64,000 nucleotides of DNA from Bin76 sp963665765 (GCA_963665765.1 OY762464.1:496001-560000), one strand, 5' to 3'; positions 52,903 to 62,598 are shown, counted from the first letter of the stretch. Translations and numbers: made by a program. The notes: generated by a model from the letters alone, not told the origin.

Positions 52903-53110
52903 GGCTTGTTAGATGGAGAGAAGTGCCTCAGAGAACCTCGTTGTCAACTCTAGAAGGCTTGGGGTCCGATTCGTGGCCGCTTCGGTTGGCTGGCCAGGTC
53001 GGTTTCGCCTGCCTTTGAGGAACCCACTTCTGGAGGAGGGGATTTCGATCAGCGGGTCTGACAATCCTCGTGAACCGGTCCTTTTGAGAGCGGCCAATTG
53101 TGCCCTCTTA

Positions 53111-53590
53111 CTAAGTGAATCTCGCCCCCAGGGAACGCATCATGTCAAAGGTGTGTTCCCATGAGACTCCAAGGAACTCGCAGGCGTCCGGGATCTTGAC
53201 CTTCTTTCTGCTATTGCCGGCCGGGGTCTCTTGCGTCACCACCATCGCGCCCAGCGAGGCCGCGGCTCCCACCAGAAATGGATCGGCGGAATCCATGAAG
53301 TCCCTGATGGTGTGCTCTTTGTATTCCTCTCCTTGCGCCCAGGTGTGGAGAGAGGCGATGTGCCCGGCACTACCGGCGAGGAAGAGACGACATGAAAGAT
53401 GGCTTGGCGCCGATCCTTCACCCATTGGGCCAAATTCATCTGATCCGTCCTTCAGTTCTTTATATACCAGGTCAATCGATGCCAACGCGCCGGCAGTTGC
53501 CTGGAGGTGCAGCCACGACCAGAATGCCGGTACCAAGTCGAAGCTGTAGTAGGAGTTCTTGGCTTGAATGAAGACATTGGCATCAAGCAA
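53111..53590 (-). CDS. DUF4411 (PIN-domain) protein, probable toxin
   Basis: 159-aa PIN-like nuclease. Acidic sites: LLDANVFIQAKNSYY at the N-terminus (first Asp), ELKDGSDEF (second), and DSADPFLVGAAASLGAMVVTQE (third). The start is taken as TTG 53590, 11 bases after the preceding gene. PIN toxins cleave RNA. Pairing with an Xre/ImmA-type protein is the common DUF4411 arrangement. Confidence 0.8.
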   Translation of the reverse strand: MLDANVFIQAKNSYYSFDLVPAFWSWLHLQATAGALASIDLVYKELKDGSDEFGPMGEGSAPSHLSCRLFLAGSAGHIASLHTWAQGEEYKEHTIRDFMDSADPFLVGAAASLGAMVVTQETPAGNSRKKVKIPDACEFLGVSWEHTFDMMRSLGARFT

Positions 53591-53601
53591 GCGGAGGGGC
53601 G

Positions 53602-54765
53602 CTACAGTCCGCCCATCGAATCCTGGAGCTTGGGCAGGTTGGCAGGCTTGACGCCCAGGAGGTGAGAAGCATCACGGACGAGAGTCTCTGAAGCGGCCAC
53701 GTTTCGAAGGATCATCCGGGTCAGAAGCCGGCTGTTGCGGATCGGGACATTCCAGTAGAAGTTTCCTCCGCCGCTCCCCTTACTGTTGGCGGAGGTCCAT
53801 TTGGCCCGCTCGGTCTCGTAGAAGGAGAAAAACTTTTCACGGCTGATACCACCATGTGCCCAGAGTTGGCGGGCGGCCATAACGGTCGAGACATTGAACT
53901 CGGAGGAAACAGCAGCTATCCAGTTCTCCAGTGACACAGTGCGGTTCTTCCACCTATCGGCAATACGGTGCCAGGGCAGGAGGAGTTCTCCAGCCACCTC
54001 GTTGCAGAACGCTTCGATGTTCTCTGACGCTTCCCCCGGAATGGTTGGGTCTGCGTCCGAGATGCCTCCCTCGCCAATCCAGATGTGAGCCAACTCGTGG
54101 GCCAGGGTGAACGCCTGCGCCGCTTTGCTGTCGGCGTTGTTGACGAATATCACCGGCGCAACCGGATCAGCAATGGAAAAGCCGCGGAACTCCTCGGGAT
54201 CAAGACGGCGATTGGTGGAATTGCGAACCACACCGTTCCTCATGACCAAGATTTCCAACTCTTCGACTTGACCGACGAAGGCCTTGAGAAAGTCGTCCTG
54301 GTTCGGTTGCGGGCGGACAGCAGACTCGAAGTCAAGGTTCCGGGCAATGTGTCGGGCCACTTCGGAGACGGGCGACTGGAGTGAGGAATGCCCCACAAAA
54401 TGCAGCGGGCCATCCCCGGCGTTGAGGCGATAGTCCCGATACCAGTCCCGTTTTCGAAGAACATCCGCCAATACATCACGCAGATCAACTGAGGGTTCCC
54501 GAGGCGCAGCACCATGCACGCGGCGGAAGTCAGGGAGAGGGAGGTGCTCCGGCGGCGGAGTGGCCAGGAAGAGATAGCCAAAGGGAACACGTAGTCGCTT
54601 GGCTAACCCTTGCGCCTGTACGAACGTCGGTGCAGCCGAACCGGCCAGCCATGCTTCAATCTGGTCGGGTGTCTTTTTGAAAGCGGCCGCGAGGTCGGCT
54701 GGCTCGGCGCCGGCGCGTGCTGCTGCCCACCGCAGGACAGCAGGGTTGATGTGAGCCGTAGCCAT
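53602..54765 (-). CDS. ImmA/IrrE family metallopeptidase with N-terminal HTH, probable DUF4411 partner
   Basis: 387-aa protein with a degenerate Xre-type HTH in the first 70 residues (ADLAAAFKKTPDQIEAWLAG). The Zn-peptidase domain has FTLAHELAHIWIGEGG at about 220-235 with a downstream Glu ligand in NIEAFCNEVAGELLLP. It lies first in a two-gene operon with the PIN gene and is the likely antitoxin/regulator. Start at 54765. Confidence 0.83.
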   Translation of the reverse strand: MATAHINPAVLRWAAARAGAEPADLAAAFKKTPDQIEAWLAGSAAPTFVQAQGLAKRLRVPFGYLFLATPPPEHLPLPDFRRVHGAAPREPSVDLRDVLADVLRKRDWYRDYRLNAGDGPLHFVGHSSLQSPVSEVARHIARNLDFESAVRPQPNQDDFLKAFVGQVEELEILVMRNGVVRNSTNRRLDPEEFRGFSIADPVAPVIFVNNADSKAAQAFTLAHELAHIWIGEGGISDADPTIPGEASENIEAFCNEVAGELLLPWHRIADRWKNRTVSLENWIAAVSSEFNVSTVMAARQLWAHGGISREKFFSFYETERAKWTSANSKGSGGGNFYWNVPIRNSRLLTRMILRNVAASETLVRDASHLLGVKPANLPKLQDSMGGL

Positions 54766-54912
54766 CGATGCTCAGCGTAGCGATGGCCCGATCCGACGGT
54801 GGTCCGGACAACAGACCACTTTTTGCCACCTGGCCGACCCCATACAACCACGCATGTCACACTCCCTTTCATAGATTGGTGATCGTGGCACCTTGGATGG
54901 GAGGCTTGCATC

Positions 54913-55668
54913 GTGAGTAACCGAACCGCGATCGAATGGACCGAGACGACCTGGAACCCGGCGACCGGATGCGACCAGGTGTCCATTGGGTGCGACAACT
55001 GCTATGCGCTTTCCTTTGCGAAGCGTCTCAAGGCCATGGGCCAACCCAAATACCAGAACGACGGGGATCCCCGCACCAGCGGACCAGGGTTCGGGCTCAC
55101 CCTGCATCCTGATGTTTTGGAAGAGCCATACCGTTGGAGGACCCCGAGGTTGGTGTTCGTCAACTCGATGAGCGATCTGTTCCATCCTGAAGTCCCATTC
55201 GAGTTCATCCGGGAGGTCTTCGGTGTGATGGCCGAGACTCCCCGGCACACCTATCAGATTCTCACCAAGCGTTCCAAGCGGTTGGCCGCGGTCGGCCCCG
55301 GGTTGGACTGGCCCCCGAATGTCTGGATGGGGGTGAGTGTTGAGACCGGTCGCTACGTCTTCCGCATCGACCACCTCAGGACCGTACCTGCCGGACTTCG
55401 CTTCATCAGTGCCGAACCTCTACTGGGTCCCCTTCCCGATCTGGATCTCTCGGGCATCCACTGGCTGATCGCAGGTGGCGAGAGCGGCCCCGGCGCGAGA
55501 CCCATGGAGGAACCATGGGCTCTCGACTTGCGTGATCAATGCGAAGCCGCCGACGTCGCCTTCTTCTTCAAGCAGTGGGGAGGCCTTCACTCCAAATCCG
55601 GCGGTCGCCTGCTTGCTGGAAAGGTATACGGTGAGATGCCTCTATCCGAGTATGCACGTGTGTCGTAG
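54913..55668 (+). CDS. Phage Gp37/Gp68 family protein (DUF5131)
   Basis: 251-aa protein, GTG start with GGGAGG upstream. The N-terminal TAIEWTETTWNPATGCDQVSIGCDNCYAL carries the three-Cys arrangement of this family, followed by NSMSDLFHPEVPFEFI, TYQILTKRSKRL, WMGVSVET and LRFISAEPLLGPL. The C-terminus has GGESGPGARPM and FFFKQWGG. A radical-SAM-like function has been proposed because of the Cys cluster. It often travels with TcmP (three-Cys-motif partner) genes in mobile DNA, but none lies next to it here. Confidence 0.87.
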   Translation: MSNRTAIEWTETTWNPATGCDQVSIGCDNCYALSFAKRLKAMGQPKYQNDGDPRTSGPGFGLTLHPDVLEEPYRWRTPRLVFVNSMSDLFHPEVPFEFIREVFGVMAETPRHTYQILTKRSKRLAAVGPGLDWPPNVWMGVSVETGRYVFRIDHLRTVPAGLRFISAEPLLGPLPDLDLSGIHWLIAGGESGPGARPMEEPWALDLRDQCEAADVAFFFKQWGGLHSKSGGRLLAGKVYGEMPLSEYARVS

Positions 55669-56039
55669 CACCTCTTGTTTTAATCGATTGAACCTTGATG
55701 GACCTGGAACCAGGGCAGGATCGCGTAGTGGGTTAGTTACGTTGGTGTTCATTGAAGGACACCGCCGAAGGAGATTGAGAACCCACGCGCACGCCGCCGC
55801 GCTGCACTTCCTCACTTGCATCTTCTGCCGGCCCCATCGGTCGTTGGGTTTGGGTGTGACGCCCGCGATGATCGCTGGGATCGCCAGCCAGCGGCGGGGC
55901 CCCGTTGACATCGTGAGTTTGATCCCTCTAACCGCGGCTGTCCCAGCCCCAAACATATACTGGTATATGGAAAGGATGCTTCGGAAGGACCGCTCATGGC
56001 ACCATCCCCCGTTGTCACGCGTGCACCGCAACACTGCAC
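55669..56039. other. Intergenic region
   Basis: 371 bases with no recognisable gene. CATATACTGGTATATGG near 55956-55973 contains an interrupted palindrome (CATATAC/GTATATG) about 70 bases before the next gene and could be a promoter or operator. Otherwise nothing was seen. Confidence 0.45.
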
Positions 56040-56306
56040 ATGAACACCGTCTCGCTCTCTGAGGCCCGCAAACAAGTCTCAGACAACTACAGAGCCTTTA
56101 CCCGGATGCTACCCACGCTCCTTGAGGAGCATCATGGCCAATGGGTTGTCTTGCGTGACCAGAACGCGATCAAGGTACTTCCCACAGAGATAGACGCCTA
56201 CCACTACGCCACAAGCGAATTCCCAGACGAGCGATGGTCAATACAACACATCCGTGACCAAAACCCGATCAGGATGGGGTTCTTCAGTCGTGCGCCTCGT
56301 CATTGA
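56040..56306 (+). CDS. DUF5678-like small protein upstream of retropepsin-like protease
   Basis: 88-aa protein. Its body, TLLEEHHGQWVVLRDQNAIKVLPTEIDAYHYA, then SIQHIRDQNPIRMGFFSRA, follows the pattern of small proteins that commonly precede clan AA aspartic proteases (a hydrophobic Trp-Val-Val strand and a terminal GFFSRA). It overlaps the protease gene by 17 bases. The function of the pair is not established. Confidence 0.7.
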   Translation: MNTVSLSEARKQVSDNYRAFTRMLPTLLEEHHGQWVVLRDQNAIKVLPTEIDAYHYATSEFPDERWSIQHIRDQNPIRMGFFSRAPRH

Positions 56307-56676
56307 GGGCCCGGTCGACATCACCGGCGCAATAATCGAAGATGTCACGGTAGTCGGCAGACGCACCGCGACCGTCAATGCACTGATCGATACCGGATGC
56401 ACAACCACGGCGATTTCGGAAGACCTCGTGCCGCATTTGGGAATTGTGCCTCATGGAACAGAACAGGTGCAAACCGCTGATGGAACGGTTGACGCAAATG
56501 CTTACTACGTCAAAGTCGGGTTACCTGGCCGGCGACATCCGCCGTTCACCATCCGCGCTATCGAGTTGAGGGACATGGGCATGGAGATGCTTTTGGGAAT
56601 GAATGTCATCCGTCTCGGTCGGCTACTGATTATGGAGACTCGCTACGTGTTTACCTTGGAAGAACCGATCAGCTAA
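56290..56676 (+). CDS. Retropepsin-like aspartic protease
   Basis: About 128 aa from GTG 56290. The active-site segment NALIDTGCTTTAISEDLVPHLG (DTG) and the later MEMLLGMNVIRLGRLLI (the conserved hydrophobic-Gly of the flap/psi-loop) are typical of single-lobe, dimeric clan AA proteases. There is no signal peptide, so it is cytoplasmic. Translation is coupled to the preceding small gene. Confidence 0.78.
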   Translation: MRLVIEGPVDITGAIIEDVTVVGRRTATVNALIDTGCTTTAISEDLVPHLGIVPHGTEQVQTADGTVDANAYYVKVGLPGRRHPPFTIRAIELRDMGMEMLLGMNVIRLGRLLIMETRYVFTLEEPIS

Positions 56677-56899
56677 GACAACCTCTCCCCTTGGGTGTGA
56701 TGTAGGTCGGCTCACAGACCAACCAAACTGGCCCACTATCGAATCCCGCTAGGCAGGACGGCTCAAATATAGTGCGCCTGCTGGTATCCCCCGGGGTGGT
56801 TGCTCGCCCATCGGTGCTTGACGAAGTAATCCCAGCGGTCTGGGCAACCGGAGGCCGGGGAAACGCCAAGTCTTCCTCCCTTCCGGACCTTCTCAGGAT

Positions 56900-57454
56900 T
56901 TGGAGGCCGATCCCGGACCGAGCGACTGGGGTCACACGGCGCCCTTCGATCTGGCCGCCGCTGCCAGGGTGACCGACCGGTGGCGGTCGCTGGGGGTCCC
57001 GTTCTCGGTGGATCTCGAACCGGCCTGCATTCCCCCCGATCCCACCGACATTACGCCGGTGACCGAAGGCGCCGACACCCTGATCGCCAATGCTCGGACC
57101 CGTGATCTGTTGGCCGACTCTGCCGAAGGTGCACTCGATGTTCTCTGCGGGCCGTTGGGCGGACGCCACGCAGTGATCACCGAGGGATCCGGCGGCATCG
57201 CCTTCCGAACCGAGGGGCATTCGGGACGGATCGGCGCCCACCCCGTCGAGGCTGTCGATACCACCGGCGCAGGCGACGGTTTTGCCGCCGGTTACATCTG
57301 GGCGCGGACGGCGGGCGCCGGTGTCGTCGAAGCACTGCAGATCGGCGTCCTGGTTGGAGCGCTGGCATGCCGAACGCTGGGAGCACTGGCCTCGTTTCCA
57401 CAACGGGACGAGGTCGATCGGTTGGTGGATGCCCGGCGGAGGATGGTCTCATGA
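56900..57454 (+). pseudogene. N-terminally truncated PfkB-family sugar kinase
   Basis: Encodes only the C-terminal 185 residues: DTLIANARTRDLL, HAVITEGSGGIAF and the PfkB signature VEAVDTTGAGDGFAAGYIWA with the catalytic Asp. The first 100-150 residues, including the sugar-binding lid, are missing, and 56677-56899 holds nothing recognisable. The stop overlaps the start of the BtpA-like remnant, so the pair was once an operon. Confidence 0.8.
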
Positions 57455-57900
57455 GTCCTGTTTTACCCCAAAAGCCTGATCACCTGGCAGCCATCTTCGA
57501 TCAGCCGAAACCGATCATGGGGATGATCCACCTGGCGCCCCTTCCCGGAGCACCCCGCTATGACGGCCAACCCGTGGAAGACATCTACGCGGCGGCGGTT
57601 GCGGACGCACTGACCATGGCCAAAGCCGGCATCGACGGGATCATTGTTGAGAACGCTTTCGATCTCCCCTTCGCCCGGCCCGAATCGATCGGACCCGAGA
57701 CGGTTGCCGCCTTGACCGCAGCCTGCGTCCGTGTTCGAGACGCGGTGGACCTCCCGATCGGAATCACATGCGTGGCCAAGCGGGAGCGACGGCCACCATC
57801 CCTACCATCGGACGGGCAGGGATGGCCAACCTCTCGTCCCAGATCACCTGGCCGTCCCGGATACGGACGGCTCGCGCCGCGCTCCGTTCTGAAGTGGTGA
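57451..57900 (+). pseudogene. C-terminally truncated BtpA/SgcQ-family gene
   Basis: The first 110 or so codons are BtpA-like (PKPIMGMIHLAPLPGAPRY, AGIDGIIVENAFDLPF, VDLPIGITCV). Full members are about 260-280 aa. At about 57770 the sequence switches to the complement of an acetamidase gene, and the frame runs on as nonsense to 57900. Confidence 0.82.
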
Positions 57901-58285
57901 CAGGTGTCCTGGGGAACAACGGATTGTCACCCAAAAAAGCCGTATAACCCACGGGCGCCAGTTCCATGTCCTCGATGAACACCTCAATCGCCATCCCCGG
58001 CTCGGCCCCCCGCACCCAGATGGCGCCCGACGACGGGTTGGCGCGTTCCACATCGTCGGAGGTGTAGCGCAACCAGTCGTCCCGAAGGTTTTCGGGAACA
58101 TCGGAGATGTCGAGAGCCCGGTTCATCTGGGTGACCACTTCGAACACCTCCCCCGGTTCCACCCACAGGGTCGGCGGATTGGCGGGACCGGCTTCGTAAT
58201 AGAGAGGAGAAGGCCCCTGGCGCTGGGTCACGATCGGCTCATCCCCCCTGGATCTCCGCCAACCGCTCTCATGACGCATAATCAT
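57764..58285 (-). pseudogene. C-terminally truncated acetamidase/formamidase gene
   Basis: Encodes the N-terminal 170 or so residues of an FmdA/AmdA-type amidase (PPTLWVEPGEVFEVVTQMNRAL, GAIWVRGAEPGMAIEVFIEDMEL, ERLAIPARPMVGMVAVAPA). It then stops at the junction with the BtpA remnant near 57775. Full-length enzymes are over 300 aa. The two truncated genes meet tail to tail, which marks a deletion or inversion breakpoint. Confidence 0.82.
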
Positions 58286-58523
58286 GGTCTCATCACACCA
58301 GCGCGTCAAACCAATTGCCTCACAATCAAGCCGGCCTTCGAGCTAATCAGCCGACAACGACAGCCGGGTAGAGAGGATCGAAAGGGCGGACGAAGCTCTG
58401 CAAGATGCATCTCCGGCGAGATGAACGTCACGGTCAAAAGGCAGCCACTGGACGGCTCGATTGCAGCTGCTCTACACTGACTTCCATGCCCCCCAGCCTG
58501 TTTGTGATCGGCTTAGCCTGACT

Positions 58524-58965
58524 GTGTCAAGGCTGACAGCAGCCACAGACGGGTCCGCCGACAACCCGGGACCGGGCCCGGGCGGCTGGGCATGGGTCAC
58601 CGGCGAAGGGACCTGTGGGTGGGGGAAACCATCGGGAAACCACCCACAACCGCATGGAATTGACAGCGGTGCTGATGCTGCTCGAGTCGCATCCCGACAG
58701 GCCGCTTTTGATCCAAGCGGAGTGGTTGGCAATAAACATCTTCACCGATTTGCTCAACGGGTGGCGAAAGGACGGCAGACGACCAGCTAATCGCCGCCCA
58801 CTGAAGAACAACGACCTGATAGAACAGATCGATACGCTCCTGTATGAGCGAGACGACATCAGATGGGAATGGGTCAAAGCCCACACCGGTCATCTCCTCA
58901 ACGAAAGCGCCGACCGCTTGGCCGGCTTGGCGAGATTGCAGGGGAAGCTCGGACATTGGCGCTGA
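58524..58965 (+). pseudogene. rnhA: Ribonuclease HI, frameshifted and missing an active-site Asp
   Basis: Frame 1 gives TAATDGSADNPGPGPGGWAWVTGEG with the first catalytic Asp; after a one-base shift in the G-rich run near 58612-58624, frame 2 continues GGGNHRETTHNRMELTAVLMLLE, then WEWVKAHTGHLLNESADRLAG. The usual third acidic residue lies in a segment such as ADSxYAIN; here it is AEWLAIN, with one residue missing. Both defects indicate a decayed gene. A functional RNase H must exist elsewhere. Confidence 0.82.
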
Positions 58966-59373
58966 CCCGTGGTCTTCCCGAAATTCGGTGTTATCAGCTT
59001 TCCATAGCGGCGAGCGGTGATCGTTAGGCCGCAACCCGCCGACGAGGATCGCGTACCTGCCCCGCTTGGGAACTCCGGGGAACCGCCTCGGATCGGCATC
59101 GGAATCATCCTTTGCTCATCGCCTTTGCCCCTTGCCCGGGGCGTGATCAGGCACTGAGACCAAGGTTTACCCCGCTCCCACCGAGACCGACCTCCTCAAC
59201 CGCGGTAAAGATGCGTCGGTCGCCGACCCGAGAGCCCACCCGTCCAAGGCCATTCACAAACCGTAAGCTTGACTGTGTAATGGTGATCCCGAAGCCCCGA
59301 TCGCGCTTGGCTTCTCCTTAATCCGCCACGTCTGGCCATCCCTGGGAGGCCCCCTGATCCCAACCGACCGATT
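58966..59373. other. Intergenic region
   Basis: 408 bases between the rnhA remnant and an MFS gene. No coding sequence, RNA or repeat could be supported. It follows several gene remnants and may be decayed sequence. Confidence 0.4.
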
Positions 59374-60603
59374 GTGACCACCCGCAAAAGGCGACAACCG
59401 CGTGCCATCACACACAGGGAATTCATCGCCATGCTGGCCGCCATCACCGCCACTATGGCGCTGGGAATCGACATGGCGCTTCCCGCCTTCACCGAGATCC
59501 GGGTGGGGTTCGGTTTTGCTGCGGACTCGCCGCGGGTGGCGCTGACGGTCACCCTCTATTTTCTGGGCGTGGCCAGCGCCATGATGTTCTACGGTCCGTT
59601 CACCGACCGATTCGGACGCAAGCCCGTGCTTTACACAAGTCTTGGCCTGTATGCCCTCGGCGCCTTGGGCTCGGCCGTAGCCCCAACTTTCGGGATCCTG
59701 ATTGTCAGCCGCTTCATCTGGGGCATGGGCGCCGCCGGACCTCGTTCGCTGGCTCTGGCAATCGGCCGCGACCTGTACCGAGGAGATCATCTGGCCCGCA
59801 TCCTGGCAGTGGTCGCCTCGGTGTTCATGATCGGCCCGGCCTTTGCCCCCCTACTCGGGCAGGCCGTGCTAAGTCTCGGGTCGTGGCGCTGGGTGATGGC
59901 TGCCCCGGCAGCCGGAGTGCTGTTGCTGGCAATCTGGCTCATCCGGCTTCCGGAGTCCCTCCCTCGAGCCAAGCGGCGGCCTCTCACCCTCCTCCGCACC
60001 CGCCACGCCATTGCCGCGGTTTTCACCAACCGGGTAACCACCGGATCGGCGCTGGCCATCATGTTCGACTACGGTTCTTTCACCGCGTTCCTGGGGAGCA
60101 TCCAACTCCTCTTCGCCGACGTGTACGACCGGGGCGACCAGTTCGCTTATTACTTTGCCGGGATGAGCCTGTTCATGGGAGCTGTGATCTTCGCGGGGAG
60201 TCGACTGGTGAAGAGGGTCGGCGCCGACCGGGTGATCGTCGTGGCACTGCCTTTGGCGGTGACCCTGTCGGTGGCCGTTGCTGTGTGGTCGTGGCAGGCC
60301 GATGGGCGGCCGGCGTTTCTGGCCTGGTTCGCGTTGATCGCCGCGATCAATGCGCTCCGTACGCTCGTCACTCCGCTGATCCAGGCTCAGGCCATGGAAC
60401 CCATGGGGGAACTGGCTGGAACGGCGGCCGCGGTCATCGGCACGGTCTCGTTGGGCGGCGGTGCGGTGCTGGCCACCTTCGTGAACCGTGCCATCGCCGG
60501 ATCGGTCACACCGCTGGTCGTATCCTACGCCGGCTATGGAGTGATCAGCCTCGCTTTCGCCCTCTCGGCCCGGCGACACCGAACGGTCCCAACCGGCCAT
60601 TAG
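59374..60603 (+). CDS. MFS drug-efflux-type transporter (Bcr/CflA-like)
   Basis: 409-aa carrier with a GTG start and twelve predicted helices. MALGIDMALPAFTEI in helix 1 resembles the TDMYLPALP of Bcr/CflA proteins. The loop motif is YGPFTDRFGRKPVLYTSLGLY (motif A), and SRFIWGMGAAGPRSLALAIGRDLYRGD matches motif B and the Bcr-type RDLY. The substrate is unknown; antibiotic or metabolite export is likely. Confidence 0.84.
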   Translation: MTTRKRRQPRAITHREFIAMLAAITATMALGIDMALPAFTEIRVGFGFAADSPRVALTVTLYFLGVASAMMFYGPFTDRFGRKPVLYTSLGLYALGALGSAVAPTFGILIVSRFIWGMGAAGPRSLALAIGRDLYRGDHLARILAVVASVFMIGPAFAPLLGQAVLSLGSWRWVMAAPAAGVLLLAIWLIRLPESLPRAKRRPLTLLRTRHAIAAVFTNRVTTGSALAIMFDYGSFTAFLGSIQLLFADVYDRGDQFAYYFAGMSLFMGAVIFAGSRLVKRVGADRVIVVALPLAVTLSVAVAVWSWQADGRPAFLAWFALIAAINALRTLVTPLIQAQAMEPMGELAGTAAAVIGTVSLGGGAVLATFVNRAIAGSVTPLVVSYAGYGVISLAFALSARRHRTVPTGH

Positions 60604-60816
60604 GACAACCTAAGGCCGACGATTTCGTCCACAGGTGGTGCCAGTATGGCTAGGGCTCACCACGCCGGAGCGAGATCCGACCTGAGAAGCGACTGGCTTG
60701 GGGAGCCCCGCACCGGACTCCCCCAGGTGTCATCCGGCCCAGAACCCCTTTCGACGCAAATGCGCACCAGGACGTTGGGATCTATCTGGAGGGTGTGGCA
60801 TCCGCCAAATAAAGTG

Positions 60817-60847
60817 CCTCCACCCCAGCAAGGTCGGCAAGTGGAGG
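60817..60847. other. Hairpin upstream of oligopeptide-binding gene
   Basis: CCTCCAC (60817-60823) pairs with GTGGAGG (60841-60847) around a 17-base loop, 36 bases before the GTG start. It may terminate upstream transcription or shape the leader. There is no T-tract. Confidence 0.4.
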
Positions 60848-60883
60848 GGTAGCCTCTTTGGCAAGCAGACGTAAGGAGTTGTA

Positions 60884-62569
60884 GTGAGTTTATTGAGAAA
60901 GAAAGCGGCGCTTGGTGTTTCATTGATCTTGGTTCTGTCGCTGATTGCGGCGGCCTGCGGTGACGACGCCGAGGAGGAGACCGCCACCACTGCGGCCGCT
61001 GAGGTAACGACCACCGCTGCCGCTCCCGCCACAACAGCCGCGGCGTCTGCCGATGAAGAGCCTGCGCCGGATGACGACATGGCTGAAGACGACGGCATGA
61101 TGGAAGAGGACGCGGCCGGGCCCAAGCGGGGCGGTGACCTGATCTTCGCCCGCCACCGGGACAACACGACCCTCGATCCCGGAGCGGCGGTGGAAACCGA
61201 CACAATCTATGTCCTCGATCACATTTTCGAGACCCTGTTCGCCACCAGCGCCGACGGCGCCTCGGTGGATCCCTGGCTCGCCAGCGAATTCGAGGTCTCA
61301 GACGACGGGAAGTCATGGACCGTCACCCTGCGAGAAGGGGTGGAGTTCTCCAACGGTCAGCCGATGACCTCGGCCGATGTGAAGTTCTCGATCCAGCGGG
61401 CCATCGACGAGGCGGCGTTCGGCTTCCTCTTGTCCGCAATCGAGTCGATCGAGACTCCCGACGACATGACGGTGGTGTTCAACACCAGCTTCCCGTGGGC
61501 GCCGTTCCTCGCCGACCTCTCGGTGTGGGCGGCCGCCATCATGCCCGCCGACTACGCAGGGATGAGCGCCGAGGAGTTCTTCGAGAACCCGATCGGAACC
61601 GGACCCTTCCTCTTCGATGAGTGGGTCCCCGGCGAGTACATCCGGCTGGTGAGGAATGACAACTACTGGCAGGAGGGAAAGCCCTATGTGGACAGCGTCA
61701 CCTGGACCCAGGTTCCCGACGACAACACCCGTATCCTCCAGTTGGAGGGCGGCCAGGCGCACATCGCCCAGAACGTGCCGCTCAACCTGTTGGACTCCCT
61801 CAACGAGAAGGAAGGCATAACCGCCACCACCTTCCCGGCCACCACGGTCTACTGGGTGAGCTTCAACACCACCATCGAGCCGTTCAATGACCGGCATGTG
61901 CGACGGGCTATCGCCTACGCCATCGAACAGGACGCCATAGCCAACGCCGCCCTGTTCGGTCACGGTGGACCGGCGTGCTCGGTGATCTCCCCGGCAGTGC
62001 CTTATCACGATCCTGATACGCCTTGCCTGGAGTCCAACATGGACCTGGCCCGAGCCGAACTGGCTCAGTCGAGCGTGCCGGACGGATTCTCGGCCGAGTA
62101 CCTGGTTGGCGACCAGTCGCCGAACCTGCCCATAGTCGAGATCATCCAGGGCCAACTCGCACCCCTCGGCATCGACATCTCGATCCGGACCATCGACCCG
62201 GGACAGCTCTACTCCACCATCTTCGTGTTCGACTACGAGATAGCGTTCACGGGCTGGACGATGGACATCCCCGATCCGGACCAGAAGATCTCATTCATGT
62301 TCGATCCGGAACTGGGTGGCGGTGACTCCTACAGCACCGGTTACAACAACCCGGAGATGATCGAGCTGGTGAGAGCCGGCCAAACGACGTTCGAAAACGC
62401 CGATCGGGCGCAGATCTACGCCGACATCCAGGCGCTCAACGCCGAAGAGGTGCCGTTCATACCCCTGGTGGTGTTGGACGCGCCGTTCGCCTGGAGCGAC
62501 AGCGTCAAGGGCCTGTGGGTGAACCCGGTGGGCAAGCGCCACCTGGAAGACGTTTGGCTCGACGAGTAA
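60884..62569 (+). CDS. Dipeptide/oligopeptide ABC transporter substrate-binding lipoprotein
   Basis: 561-aa SBP_bac_5 (DppA/OppA-type) protein, GTG start with AAGGAG upstream. Signal peptide with lipobox IAAAC, a Thr/Ala and acidic linker to about residue 80, then GGDLIFARHRDNTTLDPG at the family's N-terminal strand. Family landmarks are WTVTLREGVEFSNGQPMTSADVKFSIQRA and NPIGTGPFLFDEWVPGEYIRLVRNDNYW. The two permeases follow directly. The ligand may be peptide or another solute, since this family is broad. Confidence 0.88.
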   Translation: MSLLRKKAALGVSLILVLSLIAAACGDDAEEETATTAAAEVTTTAAAPATTAAASADEEPAPDDDMAEDDGMMEEDAAGPKRGGDLIFARHRDNTTLDPGAAVETDTIYVLDHIFETLFATSADGASVDPWLASEFEVSDDGKSWTVTLREGVEFSNGQPMTSADVKFSIQRAIDEAAFGFLLSAIESIETPDDMTVVFNTSFPWAPFLADLSVWAAAIMPADYAGMSAEEFFENPIGTGPFLFDEWVPGEYIRLVRNDNYWQEGKPYVDSVTWTQVPDDNTRILQLEGGQAHIAQNVPLNLLDSLNEKEGITATTFPATTVYWVSFNTTIEPFNDRHVRRAIAYAIEQDAIANAALFGHGGPACSVISPAVPYHDPDTPCLESNMDLARAELAQSSVPDGFSAEYLVGDQSPNLPIVEIIQGQLAPLGIDISIRTIDPGQLYSTIFVFDYEIAFTGWTMDIPDPDQKISFMFDPELGGGDSYSTGYNNPEMIELVRAGQTTFENADRAQIYADIQALNAEEVPFIPLVVLDAPFAWSDSVKGLWVNPVGKRHLEDVWLDE

Positions 62570-62598
62570 AGACACCCCTGTAGCAGGCGGCGCGGAAG

